Part shown: one piece after another, positions 14,645-22,481 of the stretch
Layout: each line of letters starts with the position of its first letter
Position numbering within the stretch: the stretch's first letter is position 1
From: Frankia sp. RB7
GTDB taxonomy: Bacteria > Pseudomonadota > Alphaproteobacteria > Rhizobiales > Xanthobacteraceae
DNA length: 54,418 bases
Assembly: GCA_030403585.1 (NCBI GenBank)
Contig: JAUEPE010000043.1
Span: 1 to 54,418 of the forward strand
Direction: 5' to 3'
Translations under genes and position numbers: made by a program
Notes under the pieces: generated by a model
The model's database searches: none
What the model saw: the letters and a program-made list of their open reading frames with translations, nothing else
Told to the model about the DNA's origin: nothing

Positions 14645-17104
14645 TTACGCAGCAGGTATAGGAATCTCAATCTTGGTGGCAATCGCGGTATAGATATCGA
14701 CATTTGTTCCGGGTGCCCTCACCGAGACGATTAGCGCATACCTAGCCGAGCGGTCCCAACGTTGAAGCGCGGGCTTTTCTTTCCACCAACCACTGATCGG
14801 GAACACGCCGATCGCATCGCGCTCAGCGAGTTCTGCCGCACTTCCACGCCAGATGTCCGAGTGGATGGACCCTTTATCGCGGATCGGACCAAGCACCCAA
14901 TTGTCGCCACCTACCGCGGCTCCAGCGCGCCCCTCTTCTTCGGCCTCGGCAGCCTTGTTGATACGTTGACGAAATTGCTGAAGACTTTCCAATGATCGCT
15001 TCACTGCAAAACGCAACGAATGAGACGAATAGCGATGCCGCCGAGTCCATCCTCGCTCCCCAGGATTGGGCTCGACAAAGTAGGACAAGGTCAGCCGCAA
15101 CTCGACATCCTGCTCGCCTAACGCGAGCAATTCGGCTCTTGGCCAGGGCAAGCGGTGAAGGTTCATACTGCGCGTCTTTATTGTCGAGCCCTCCTTCCGG
15201 AAAGGAAGAAGCGCATCTTCGACGATTAGGGTCGCATCGTCCGTCGCGCTCATCACTGCGCGACCAATATCCGGTACGCCCCATCCATATCGGCGAAGCA
15301 TAGCTACCTTCTGTGATTGGGCAGCGCCCTCGATCTGGGCGCGCATCGCCGCCGTCCATTCGGCCGAGTGCACCGCGAGAGCTCGTACAGTTTCCGGCCA
15401 GAGCTCAGGCCGCGCGACTAGGACACCCACGCAAAGATGCGAGCCCAACGCCGCAGCCGCGCTTGTGTCGCCGAACGTCTCGAAGAGGCCCATTTGCGGG
15501 CGGTAGTGGGTTGTTAGGAGTTGAAGATCATCAATCGCAGAAGCTGGATTGACATTATCATGGGCTAAATTTCCGCCTTCAAAGACGACGTCAGGTCGGA
15601 TTGGCCACTGACGATCCCAAATACCAGACGTTCGGCTCGCCGGCGATAAGTCGCCGGCTGGCGCCACGGGCTGCCAGCCGTCAAAATCTGGATGAAAGAT
15701 ACCTATCTTGTCGGTGTACGCACCGACGACCAGCGGATTCCAAGCTTGAGCAGGGCTCTCAATCTCTTCGAGATCGTTGCGGTCAGGATAGTCCGCCGCC
15801 GCGATGTCACCTCGCAAATTACCCGCAGCGAGCACCATGAGGCGCCGACGATCGCCACCTCCATAGCAGAGCTGGTCGATGGCCGACGACCACGATGATG
15901 GGCGACCACGACCAAGACCGACTTCGCTCGTCACGGCCAAGCAGAACACGCGACGGCGACGTGGCGCCTGCGCCTCAGCTTTGCCGATGCCTACTTCGGT
16001 AATTGCTCCATAAAGCTCGGGATCGTTCTGGCCACCCGGCGGCAGGATTTTCACTGTCTCCAGCCGATGGCGTAGCTCGACCTGACCACCACGGCTAAGC
16101 GCCGCTTCGAGATCGCCATACAGCGCGACACCCGACATCGACGTGCCGTGGCCGTTCCAGTAAGCGCTATCGCCCACCCCCCAGCCGTTGTCATAAGCGT
16201 GCTGGTCAGCGGCATCCAAAGCCGGTTCGATCAAAGGATGAGTACGGGTCGCGCCACTGTCGAGAAGACAGATTGCCGGTGCCACTGCATCGGGTGATTC
16301 GACCCGCTTGGTGAGATTGCCCGCCCAATCGGCCTGCTCAATTGGCCGCATTTCGAGAAAGAGCGTCGGTGTGTCCTTGGCAATTCGCAATTCGGCCACG
16401 GCGTCACTATTATCGATAAGCTTCGCCATCGTTTCTTCATTGGCGAGCGCCAGGATCACATCACGCTCGGGAAAGCTGATGGCATGCTCCTTTACCGCCA
16501 CGTTTAGGCGCTCCGCTACATGACGGAGTGTCTCCAAGCGGCCGTCGCGAACCCAGACCTCCCACCACGCTTGGCGACCAGCCCCCGGAAAAAACGCCAT
16601 ATCGTCTGTGAAGAGCGAATGAACGGCCGCGAGCCGGACGTCCTCGATTCGAGCGACTAAAGCTTCGTTCCTCGGCTTTCCAGACTTCGAGTTCTTGTCG
16701 CGATATAGCTCGAGCTTTTTGGAAAAGAACTCGGCGGAGCGTTCAGGCACGAACACAGTGGCCGAAACCATCTCTTGATTGCCGGCGACGGGCCTAACGG
16801 CAACGAGTTCAATCTCGGCGGGCTTGTTTTCAAGACCTTCCACGGCATGCCGCTCCGCGACCGGAATCTCGAATTCAAGGTAGAACCCGCTCTCGCCTTC
16901 AGCGATCGCTTGGTTTCTGGTTCCAAGTTTCTGTCGAGCCTGCTTAACCGCAGCCCCAATCGCATGGCTGAGCTTTTCAGCGTGCTGCGCTCGAACTCTC
17001 GCTGGAGGCAGTCCCGTGATGACAATGCGCGGCGAAGTGTACGGCTCGGCTTCACCGCCACCCTCAAAATGAAAATGCGGTCGATTGCGCGGCGGTCGGG
17101 CCAT
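14645..17104 (-). CDS. ietS: Subtilisin-like serine protease of an ietAS-type system
   Basis: The 819-residue protein has an S8 peptidase domain at about residues 275-560: Asp282 (LLDSGATRTHP), His319 (NGHGTSMSG), oxyanion Asn429 (VLAAGN) and Ser548 (FGDTSAAA), so the full catalytic set is present. There is no signal peptide, so it is predicted cytoplasmic, unlike most subtilases. About 275 N-terminal residues and 260 C-terminal residues lie outside the protease core. It is 14 bp downstream of an AAA+ ATPase gene. That pair (ATPase IetA, protease IetS) is known as a Ti-plasmid stability module and as a predicted/tested anti-phage system; in the plasmid work the protease acts as toxin. The genes look less GC-rich than the neighbours, as expected for transfer. 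Confidence 0.8.
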   Translation of the reverse strand: MARPPRNRPHFHFEGGGEAEPYTSPRIVITGLPPARVRAQHAEKLSHAIGAAVKQARQKLGTRNQAIAEGESGFYLEFEIPVAERHAVEGLENKPAEIELVAVRPVAGNQEMVSATVFVPERSAEFFSKKLELYRDKNSKSGKPRNEALVARIEDVRLAAVHSLFTDDMAFFPGAGRQAWWEVWVRDGRLETLRHVAERLNVAVKEHAISFPERDVILALANEETMAKLIDNSDAVAELRIAKDTPTLFLEMRPIEQADWAGNLTKRVESPDAVAPAICLLDSGATRTHPLIEPALDAADQHAYDNGWGVGDSAYWNGHGTSMSGVALYGDLEAALSRGGQVELRHRLETVKILPPGGQNDPELYGAITEVGIGKAEAQAPRRRRVFCLAVTSEVGLGRGRPSSWSSAIDQLCYGGGDRRRLMVLAAGNLRGDIAAADYPDRNDLEEIESPAQAWNPLVVGAYTDKIGIFHPDFDGWQPVAPAGDLSPASRTSGIWDRQWPIRPDVVFEGGNLAHDNVNPASAIDDLQLLTTHYRPQMGLFETFGDTSAAAALGSHLCVGVLVARPELWPETVRALAVHSAEWTAAMRAQIEGAAQSQKVAMLRRYGWGVPDIGRAVMSATDDATLIVEDALLPFRKEGSTIKTRSMNLHRLPWPRAELLALGEQDVELRLTLSYFVEPNPGERGWTRRHRYSSHSLRFAVKRSLESLQQFRQRINKAAEAEEEGRAGAAVGGDNWVLGPIRDKGSIHSDIWRGSAAELAERDAIGVFPISGWWKEKPALQRWDRSARYALIVSVRAPGTNVDIYTAIATKIEIPIPAA

Positions 17105-17118
17105 CTATTGACTGCGCC

Positions 17119-18102
17119 TTAACTTGTGACGGCTCTGCGCTCCGCCAATGTCGAAAGCAACGTCGGCGTCTTGATCTCATCTGAATTTTCAAGCACGGCG
17201 AATTTAGCCGCCTCGTCTGCCGCCCGAGAGACTTCCGCTTGGCTCAAGCCCGCAGTGGCTTCCAAAACCGATGACCAATTAATACTCGACAGATCAAACC
17301 CCGTGAGATGCGACTCCAATATGCCGCGCGCGATCTCTGGGTTGGGCAATCCGTAATTGATGACGTCGTCGAAGCGACGAAAAACGGCCTTGTCTAGCAA
17401 TTCAGGATGGTTCGTCGCGGCAACAATCAGGCTCGGCCCGTCGTCGTTTTCAAGAAATTGAAGAAACGAATTGAGCACACGTCGGATCTCGCCGACATCA
17501 TTCGGCTGCGAGCGCTGCGAGCCGATCGCATCGAACTCATCGAAGAAGTAAACGCCACGCTGGACTGCAATGGCGTCAAACACTAGGCGCAAACGTGTAG
17601 CCGTCTCTCCCATAAGCTTCCCGATTAAGCCCTGATACAGGACGGTGAACAATGGAAGCTTCAGTTCGCCCGCGAGGGCCGAAGCGGTCATCGTCTTGCC
17701 CGAGCCGGGAGGACCGACGAGCAACAGCTTCCGGCGCGGCTGTAGACCACGCGCGCTCAGACGCTCTTGCTGACGCTGCTCGGTAAGCACACGCGCTAAT
17801 CGCGCCTTCAGCTCTGGCCCTAGGACCATGCTATTGAGGCGGATGTCGGAATAACGCGCCGAAAGCAGGCTGCTGAGTTCGCCCTTGGGCTGGGCAAGCG
17901 GCACCGGCCCCGTTCCGCGGCGCCCTACATTGATGCCCTTGCCCTTCGCAGCATCTATCAGCTCGCGCAATTCCTGGGCGAGCTTGCCGTGGCCCTGTCT
18001 AGCCTCATGCGCGGCAAGCTGGGTCGCGATGGAGAGGAAGCGATCCTCATCCCCGTCAATATGGCTCCGTAGCAGCGCGACGATGTGGCGAGCGGTCGTC
18101 AT
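17119..18102 (-). CDS. ietA: AAA+ ATPase of an ietAS-type system
   Basis: The 327-residue protein has an N-terminal helical region (1-85) followed by a single classical AAA domain: Walker A GPPGSGKT (130-137), Walker B VYFFDEFDAIG with Asp188-Glu189, sensor-1 Asn231 (AATNHPELLD) and the arginine finger in FRRFDD (241-246). Such FtsH/katanin-like AAA domains form hexamers that unfold or remodel a partner. It is the first gene of an operon with the subtilisin-like protease. In the described ietAS pair the ATPase restrains or directs the protease. ATG 18102 is the start; no other gene lies between it and tRNA-Ser copy 1. The assignment to ietAS is by domain pair and order. Confidence 0.8.
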   Translation of the reverse strand: MTTARHIVALLRSHIDGDEDRFLSIATQLAAHEARQGHGKLAQELRELIDAAKGKGINVGRRGTGPVPLAQPKGELSSLLSARYSDIRLNSMVLGPELKARLARVLTEQRQQERLSARGLQPRRKLLLVGPPGSGKTMTASALAGELKLPLFTVLYQGLIGKLMGETATRLRLVFDAIAVQRGVYFFDEFDAIGSQRSQPNDVGEIRRVLNSFLQFLENDDGPSLIVAATNHPELLDKAVFRRFDDVINYGLPNPEIARGILESHLTGFDLSSINWSSVLEATAGLSQAEVSRAADEAAKFAVLENSDEIKTPTLLSTLAERRAVTS

Positions 18103-18457
18103 GATCCTTACTTCGCGATCCCGTTCCGGAGCTGCGCTGTACCGACATTAGCAAGCGAGTACGGCCTTGTATCCAGCAAAGCCACCCTCACCGTTCCGAC
18201 TGAGCTTTGCTTCACAAGTTTCGTCAGCTGTGACAAGCCTTTCAGTCGACAGCAACTCTACCCGTATGTGGTTAAAGTTTCTGGGGCCCCGCCAAGCATC
18301 AGCGCAGCCGCTCGATAGGAGGGACAGGGCAGCGCCCACGTTCTTGCAGCTCAATGTTGCCCGACGGACCGCGCACTAGTCTGGGGCGTGATTCGATGTT
18401 CGTCGGAGGCGGGCGGCTTAGAGGCGGGCGATTGTCGCCAGTACCTGAGGATGGATA
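18103..18457. other. Intergenic region between ietA and tRNA-Ser copy 1
   Basis: About 350 bp upstream of the ATPase gene. Short frames on both strands lack family features. The promoter of the ietAS operon must lie here, but no unambiguous -35/-10 pair was found. Confidence 0.3.
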
Positions 18458-18547
18458 TGGCGGAGAAGGAGGGATTCGAACCCCCGATAGGCTTGCACCT
18501 ATGCCGCATTTCGAGTGCGGTGCGTTCAACCACTCTGCCACCTCTCC
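18458..18547 (-). tRNA. tRNA-Ser (anticodon CGA), copy 1
   Basis: On the minus strand the 5' acceptor strand GGAGAGG pairs with CTTCTCC (one G-T wobble). The anticodon arm is CCGCA-CTCGAAA-TGCGG, which gives anticodon CGA for the serine codon UCG. A long variable arm (CATAGGTGCAAGCCTATC), a T arm GGGGGTTCGAATCCCTC and an encoded CCA follow. The D arm contains AACGC where copy 2 has ATTGT; this produces one mismatch in the D stem. It is otherwise intact at 90 nt including CCA. Confidence 0.93.
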
Positions 18548-18902
18548 TGAAGGCGCCATGGTAGGAGCAGTCCCATCACGGTCGTCTCGCCGCTGCCTTG
18601 CCATCTTCTTGGCCAGACGGAACAACTCCGGATGGGCCTCCACGTTGGCCTTGGCAAGCTGAACGAGCGGTCCCTTTGTCGCTGCACGTTTCGGCGCGAC
18701 CTCTGTCAGCCAGATCATGGTTTCGACCGCTTCGACCTGGCAGAAGAACGGCTTGCGGCCATTGAATCCCGCGGCCCCTTCAAGAGGCTGGCCTTATCGT
18801 CGAGCGGACGGTGCTCAATCCCGAGCGGAAATGATATTGCACGCGCTCCAAATGTGTATAAAATCACAAATCTATACACATCAATCAATCGGGCCGACTG
18901 CG
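18548..18902. other. Spacer between tRNA-Ser copy 1 and the second vapBC pair
   Basis: About 355 bp. A minus-strand frame starting at 18718 runs leftward into the tRNA without a stop and is not called. The right end contains the TA operator repeat at 18853-18880. No other feature was found. Confidence 0.3.
18853..18880. promoter_or_regulatory. Inverted repeat upstream of the second vapBC pair, probable operator
   Basis: TGTGTATA (18853-18860) and TATACACA (18873-18880) form a perfect 8-bp inverted repeat with a 12-bp AT-rich spacer. It lies 22 bp before the antitoxin start, in the usual place for autoregulation by the antitoxin-toxin complex. Confidence 0.6.
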
Positions 18903-19112
18903 GTGCGAACCAACATCGAAATCGATGACGAGTTGTTGTCCCAGGCCATGACGGCGACAGGCCTGGCGACCAAGCGCGCCACCGTCGAGGAGGGCTTGCG
19001 GCTGCTGGTCCGGCTGCGCAAGCAGACCAAGGCGCTGACTGAGCTCAAGGGATTGGGGTGGGAGGGCGATCTCGGCGAGATGCGTCAGGGCCGTCCACCG
19101 CGCCGGCCGTGA
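18903..19112 (+). CDS. vapB: VapB-type antitoxin
   Basis: The 69-residue protein starts with the typical VapB ribbon-helix-helix sequence RTNIEIDDELLSQAMTATGL followed by ATKRATVEEGLRLLVRLRKQ, which dimerises and binds operator DNA. The short C-terminal tail (LKGLGWEGDLGEMRQGR) matches the toxin-binding tail of this group. The GTG at 18903 is chosen because it aligns with the family N-terminus; the open frame upstream is unrelated. The stop TGA overlaps the toxin's GTG start by four bases. The pair lies between two copies of tRNA-Ser. Confidence 0.9.
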   Translation: MRTNIEIDDELLSQAMTATGLATKRATVEEGLRLLVRLRKQTKALTELKGLGWEGDLGEMRQGRPPRRP

Positions 19113-19498
19113 TTCTCGTCGATAGCTCCGTCTGGATTGCGCATCTGCGGGGGCTTCGCACGCCGGCGACCGACAGACTGGAGGAAGCCGCTGCGCGGGA
19201 GCCGCTCCTGGTTGGCGATCTCATCCTGCTCGAAATCCTCCAGGGCGCTCGGGACGACGCCCATGCCACGCGCATCGAACGCGGATTGCGTCAGTACGCG
19301 ATTGTACCCCTCCTGAATGCCCATCTCGCCCCTCGCGCCGCCCGAAATTACCGCAAGCTGAGAGAGCTGGGCATCACGATCCGGAAAACAGCCGACATCA
19401 TCATCGGCACGTTTTGCATCGAACATCGCCACGCGCTGCTGCACGACGACCGGGATTTTGCGCCGATGGAGGAGCACCTTGGTCTCAAGGTCGTGTAA
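19109..19498 (+). CDS. vapC: VapC-type PIN-domain toxin
   Basis: The 129-residue PIN domain begins VILVDSSVWIAHLRG, with the first catalytic Asp. The second acidic residue lies in LLVGDLILLEILQGAR, the third in ITIRKTADIIIGTFCIEH and the last in ALLHDDRDF, so the metal site is complete. It is predicted to be a ribonuclease held inactive by the VapB encoded just upstream. It starts at a GTG that overlaps the VapB stop. It differs clearly from the VapC at 13939-14367 and so is not a recent local duplicate. Confidence 0.9.
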   Translation: MILVDSSVWIAHLRGLRTPATDRLEEAAAREPLLVGDLILLEILQGARDDAHATRIERGLRQYAIVPLLNAHLAPRAARNYRKLRELGITIRKTADIIIGTFCIEHRHALLHDDRDFAPMEEHLGLKVV

Positions 19499-19547
19499 AT
19501 CGGCTGCCCCTCGTTCCGAGTCAAACGACGAGAGCGCGACGGGGGTA

Positions 19548-19637
19548 TGGCGGAGAGGGAGGGATTCGAACCCCCGATAGGCTTGCACCTATGCCGCATT
19601 TCGAGTGCGGTACAATCAACCACTCTGCCACCTCTCC
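19548..19637 (-). tRNA. tRNA-Ser (anticodon CGA), copy 2
   Basis: This has the same layout as copy 1: 5' GGAGAGG pairs perfectly with CCTCTCC, the anticodon loop is CTCGAAA (CGA, serine UCG), and a long variable arm and encoded CCA are present. The D stem pairs better than in copy 1, so this is likely the ancestral gene. Similarity between the two copies extends a few bases beyond each end (TATGG on one side, AGGCGCCA on the other). Confidence 0.94.
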
Positions 19638-19772
19638 TAGGCGCCAAAAATCAGAGGCGAACCTCCGTGGTTGGGGGCGTTAATAAGCGAGGATGGCGGA
19701 CCAGACAAGGCGCGAAAGGGGAAAATCCGCTGCCTCTTTCGCATCCCATCCCCGCCGCAGCGAGGAACTGCC

Positions 19773-20636
19773 GTGGAGCACCTGACGATCTCGGCCAATG
19801 GCGCCGAATTCCATGTGGTCCGCGCTGGAAGCGGCAAACCGCTGCTTTTGCTGCATGGCTGGCCGGAATTCTGGCTGACCTGGGAGCCGGTGATGGCCCG
19901 GCTGGCCGACCGTTTCACGCTGATCGCGCCCGATCTGCGCGGCTCTGGCGACAGCGACAAGCCGATTGGGCCTTACGGGCCGGACGGCCACGCGGCCGAC
20001 ATGCTGGGGCTGATGGATAGCCTCGGCATCGACCGATTCGGCGTGGTCGGCCATGATGTCGGCGGTGCCGTCATGCAGCCTCTGGCGCGGCGGGCGCCCG
20101 AGCGGCTTGCCGGGCTGTTCTTGTTCGATTTCGTCTATCCCGGCATCGGGCCGCGGATGGCCGCGCCCGACCGGCTCAACCACATCTGGTATCAATCTTT
20201 CCACCAGATGGAGATGGCGCCGGCACTGGTTGGTGCTACCCGCGAGAGCTGCCGGCTCTATATCGCGCACTTCCTCAAAGGTTGGGCCCATCGCAAGGAC
20301 GCGTTCGACGACGTGCTCGATGATTTCGGCGACAATTTCTTCAAGGATGGCAATCTCGCGGGCGGCTTTGCGCATTATCGCGCGTCGCATTCGGGGCGTG
20401 TCGCGATGATGAAGGGCGAAGCGCCGAGGCTCCAGCCGATCCCCGTGCCGACCTGCGTGCGCTGGGCCGCGCACGATCCGCTGTTTCCTTTTGCTTGGAC
20501 TGACCGGCTGGGCGAGACGTTCAGCGAACTCGATCTCGCGATGTTTCCGGGGGTCGGACACTTCCCGCATCGGGAGAATCCGGATCGCGCGGCGGCGGAG
20601 ATCGCGGCGTTCTTTCAGCGGATCGGATGGAGCTGA
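19773..20636 (+). CDS. Alpha/beta hydrolase, epoxide hydrolase-like
   Basis: The 287-residue protein has the oxyanion motif LLLHGWPEFW and the nucleophile elbow VVGHDVGGAV with Asp as nucleophile. The acid is probably the Asp of AAHDPLFP, and the catalytic His lies in GVGHFPHRENP. The Asp nucleophile with HGWPE is the pattern of epoxide hydrolases and haloacid/haloalkane dehalogenases rather than esterases, so hydrolysis of epoxides or related electrophiles in the cytoplasm is likely. The substrate is unknown. GTG 19773 follows GAGGA; an upstream ATG at 19671 lies closer to the tRNA and lacks family sequence. It is monocistronic and convergent with the ROK gene, separated by two hairpin repeats. 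Confidence 0.85.
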   Translation: MEHLTISANGAEFHVVRAGSGKPLLLLHGWPEFWLTWEPVMARLADRFTLIAPDLRGSGDSDKPIGPYGPDGHAADMLGLMDSLGIDRFGVVGHDVGGAVMQPLARRAPERLAGLFLFDFVYPGIGPRMAAPDRLNHIWYQSFHQMEMAPALVGATRESCRLYIAHFLKGWAHRKDAFDDVLDDFGDNFFKDGNLAGGFAHYRASHSGRVAMMKGEAPRLQPIPVPTCVRWAAHDPLFPFAWTDRLGETFSELDLAMFPGVGHFPHRENPDRAAAEIAAFFQRIGWS

Positions 20637-20658
20637 AGCGCTGGGAACCCGGCGCGCG

Positions 20659-20703
20659 CCTCGTCCTTCGAGACGACCGCTTCGCGGTCTCCTCAGGATG
20701 AGG
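20659..20703 (+). repeat. Hairpin intergenic repeat (CCTTCGAGACG...CTCCTCAGGATGAG), copy A1
   Basis: Forward-oriented copy. The outer arms CTCGTCC and GGATGAG and the inner arms GACCGC and GCGGTC can fold into a stem. It is the same family as the copies at 20751, 28341, 28410, 52929 and 53011, and is paired here with an inverted copy 48 bp away. Confidence 0.85.
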
Positions 20704-20750
20704 CTAAGCGGCATCAGCGCTCGTTGAAACTCCTGCCGCGCACTCGGTAC

Positions 20751-20793
20751 TCATGCTGAGGAGCCCGCCTTAGCGGGCGTCTCGAAGGATGGG
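20751..20793 (-). repeat. Hairpin intergenic repeat, copy A2 (inverted relative to A1)
   Basis: TCATGCTGAGGAG on the left and CGTCTCGAAGGATG on the right flank the inner hairpin GCCCGCCTTAGCGGGC. The orientation is opposite to A1, so A1 and A2 form an inverted doublet at the junction of two convergent genes. Confidence 0.85.
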
Positions 20794-21012
20794 CCGCAGG
20801 GAACGCACCTCTGTCGGAGCGCGAGTCTCATCTCATCATACTCTGGAGAACGGGTGGGACCGCCAGACGCGGTAAACACTGGCGGTCCCGTGCCGCTCAT
20901 TGAAAACTGACCAGGAAGGGCGGCTTCGCCGGCCAGGTGAGGCGACGATTCGACCGTAGCGTGCAGGCGCTGCACCGCAACGCAATCCGTCCCTTAACCT
21001 AACCAGTCAAGG

Positions 21013-22152
21013 TTACTCCTTGTCGGCCTTGCTCTTTTTCTTGTTGTTGTCCTTGCCGTTTTCGGATGAGTCCTTGCCGTTACCGCTGTCCTTGTGGCGG
21101 TTGGTGAAGCGCGCATTGCCCAACCCCGTGCCGATGGTGAGCACGCCCCAGCGATCGACATCCTGCATGAACGGCACCTCCGAGAGACCCTGAACCACGC
21201 CGTCATTGTGCATCAGGATCGCGGTGTCGTGCTCGCCGATCGCCGGGATGCCTTCGATCAAGCTCGCCGGGAGGTTGAACTTGCTGCTCTCCCAATTGCC
21301 GGGCAGATTCTGCGCGCCTTTTTCGATCGACCCATCCTCGTTGATGACGCCGGGACAGGCGATGCCGATGAAGGGCGCGAGCTTGAAGCCGTCTTTCTCG
21401 GCTTCCGTGATCAGCCCCTTCAGCATCTTGGTGAGCCGCTTCACCGCGCCTTCGCGGGTCGGCTCGTCATCGGCATGACGCCACAACTCGGACGTCACGA
21501 CCTTGGCCTTCGACAGGTCTTTTGCCTTCTTCCAGCTGGTTTCCACCAGGCCGCAGCGGATGTTGGTGCCGCCGATATCGACCGCGAGGATGCTGTCATA
21601 GGCTTCGAATATCCATGACGGTGCCAGATGCAGCGTGCCGATCAGGCCGGCTTCATCGGGGTGAGCGCGGATCGGTACCATCTCGACCTTGAGATCTTCG
21701 GACCTCAGGATGATTTCGGTGCGCGCGATCGCGAGCTCACCGAGCCTGGAGTCGCGAAAGCCGCCGCCGACCACGATGCGCTCGGTCCTGGCCCAGGCCT
21801 TGGTCTTCAGGAAGCGCCGCGTGACATAGGCAAGTTGCTGGGCGAACTCCTCGATCGCGCTATGGACCAGGGCGGACGCCTTGGTGTCGTCGCCAACCAG
21901 GATGGCATCCAGGGTCTTCTTGCTGATCTCCTCCGACGGCTCATCGCCGAACGGGTCTTCGCCGGATTTGCGCAAGGGCTTGCGCCAGCGCTCGAGCATC
22001 TCGCGGAACGCACCCTTGCTGGCGCGGTCGCCGAGAAAGCCGTCCTCGTCCTTTATCTCGATGTTGAAACTGTCGACGTCCACCGACGGCAGCCGCTCGG
22101 CGCCGTGATGGGCGATGCCCGTCGTCGTCTTGACCAGTTCGTCGGTTGCCAT
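21013..22152 (-). CDS. ROK-family-like protein with circularly permuted motif order
   Basis: The 379-residue protein carries all the usual ROK/actin-fold motifs, but in permuted order. First come the segments that normally end a ROK kinase: RIVVGGGFRDSRLGEL (125-140) and HPDEAGLIGTLHLA (164-177). Then come the normally N-terminal phosphate motif ILAVDIGGTNIRCGLVE (188-204), ACPGVI (265-270), MHNDGVVQGL (314-323) and GVLTIGTGLGNA (336-347). The zinc motif of classical ROK kinases is absent. The tail of about 25 residues is Lys/Asn/Asp rich. It may be a sugar kinase or a non-catalytic ROK relative; the candidate base is Asp317. The start is ATG 22152, with AGGG upstream. It is divergent from rplU and monocistronic. 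Confidence 0.75.
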   Translation of the reverse strand: MATDELVKTTTGIAHHGAERLPSVDVDSFNIEIKDEDGFLGDRASKGAFREMLERWRKPLRKSGEDPFGDEPSEEISKKTLDAILVGDDTKASALVHSAIEEFAQQLAYVTRRFLKTKAWARTERIVVGGGFRDSRLGELAIARTEIILRSEDLKVEMVPIRAHPDEAGLIGTLHLAPSWIFEAYDSILAVDIGGTNIRCGLVETSWKKAKDLSKAKVVTSELWRHADDEPTREGAVKRLTKMLKGLITEAEKDGFKLAPFIGIACPGVINEDGSIEKGAQNLPGNWESSKFNLPASLIEGIPAIGEHDTAILMHNDGVVQGLSEVPFMQDVDRWGVLTIGTGLGNARFTNRHKDSGNGKDSSENGKDNNKKKSKADKE

Positions 22153-22481
22153 GGAAGCCCTTGCCCGTGTCAAAATTCGCGGAGACAACGGCGCGGGAAC
22201 CCGTTGGTTGCAAACCGGCGGTAGATTCGGCCGCGAGGCGGAAAGGCGCCAAATCCTTCTAATCGGGGCCGTTTTCGGCAGTTTTTCTTGACTCTTCGGG
22301 CTCGGCGGCTATAAGTCCCACAACCGGCGCGGGGCGTTTCTCGCGCCGCTTGTTTTTGCGTGGTTTTTCAAAGGGATAACTCCCGCCCGCACAAAACTCG
22401 CAATAAACCCATAGCGACTGACAAAAAGCCGGCCCCGATCACAAGTCGCGAGGCCGGGAATGAACACGAAGGAAAACAACG
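22153..22481. other. Divergent intergenic region with the rplU promoter
   Basis: About 330 bp separate the ROK-like gene from rplU. It includes the strong promoter listed at 22288-22315 and an rplU leader of roughly 160 nt. No leader peptide or known riboswitch was recognised. Confidence 0.4.
22288..22315 (+). promoter_or_regulatory. Sigma-70-type promoter for rplU-rpmA
   Basis: TTGACT at 22288-22293 and TATAAG at 22310-22315 are separated by 16 bp, a near-consensus housekeeping promoter directed at the ribosomal protein genes. The predicted transcript would have a leader of about 160 nt before rplU. Confidence 0.65.

Larger units (their letters stand above)
20637..21012. other. Convergent intergenic region carrying a hairpin repeat pair
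   Basis: This 376-bp gap between two gene 3' ends holds the repeats at 20659-20703 and 20751-20793. The rest shows no gene or RNA. Confidence 0.5.

Noticed and set aside
14645..17104. Secreted nutritional subtilase
   Set aside because: No signal peptide or propeptide pattern, and the operon partner is a cytoplasmic AAA+ ATPase.
18299..18718. Minus-strand frame of 139 codons crossing tRNA-Ser copy 1
   Set aside because: It runs through the tRNA and beyond without family similarity; the first 60 codons look protein-like but have no stop before the tRNA, so it is at best a fragment.
20659..20793. Possible insertion sequence ends
   Set aside because: The paired hairpins have no transposase between them and recur elsewhere at gene ends; they fit REP-type repeats better.
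22316..22481. Riboswitch or L21 autoregulatory leader
   Set aside because: The leader is long enough, but no recognised structure or conserved motif could be identified by eye.
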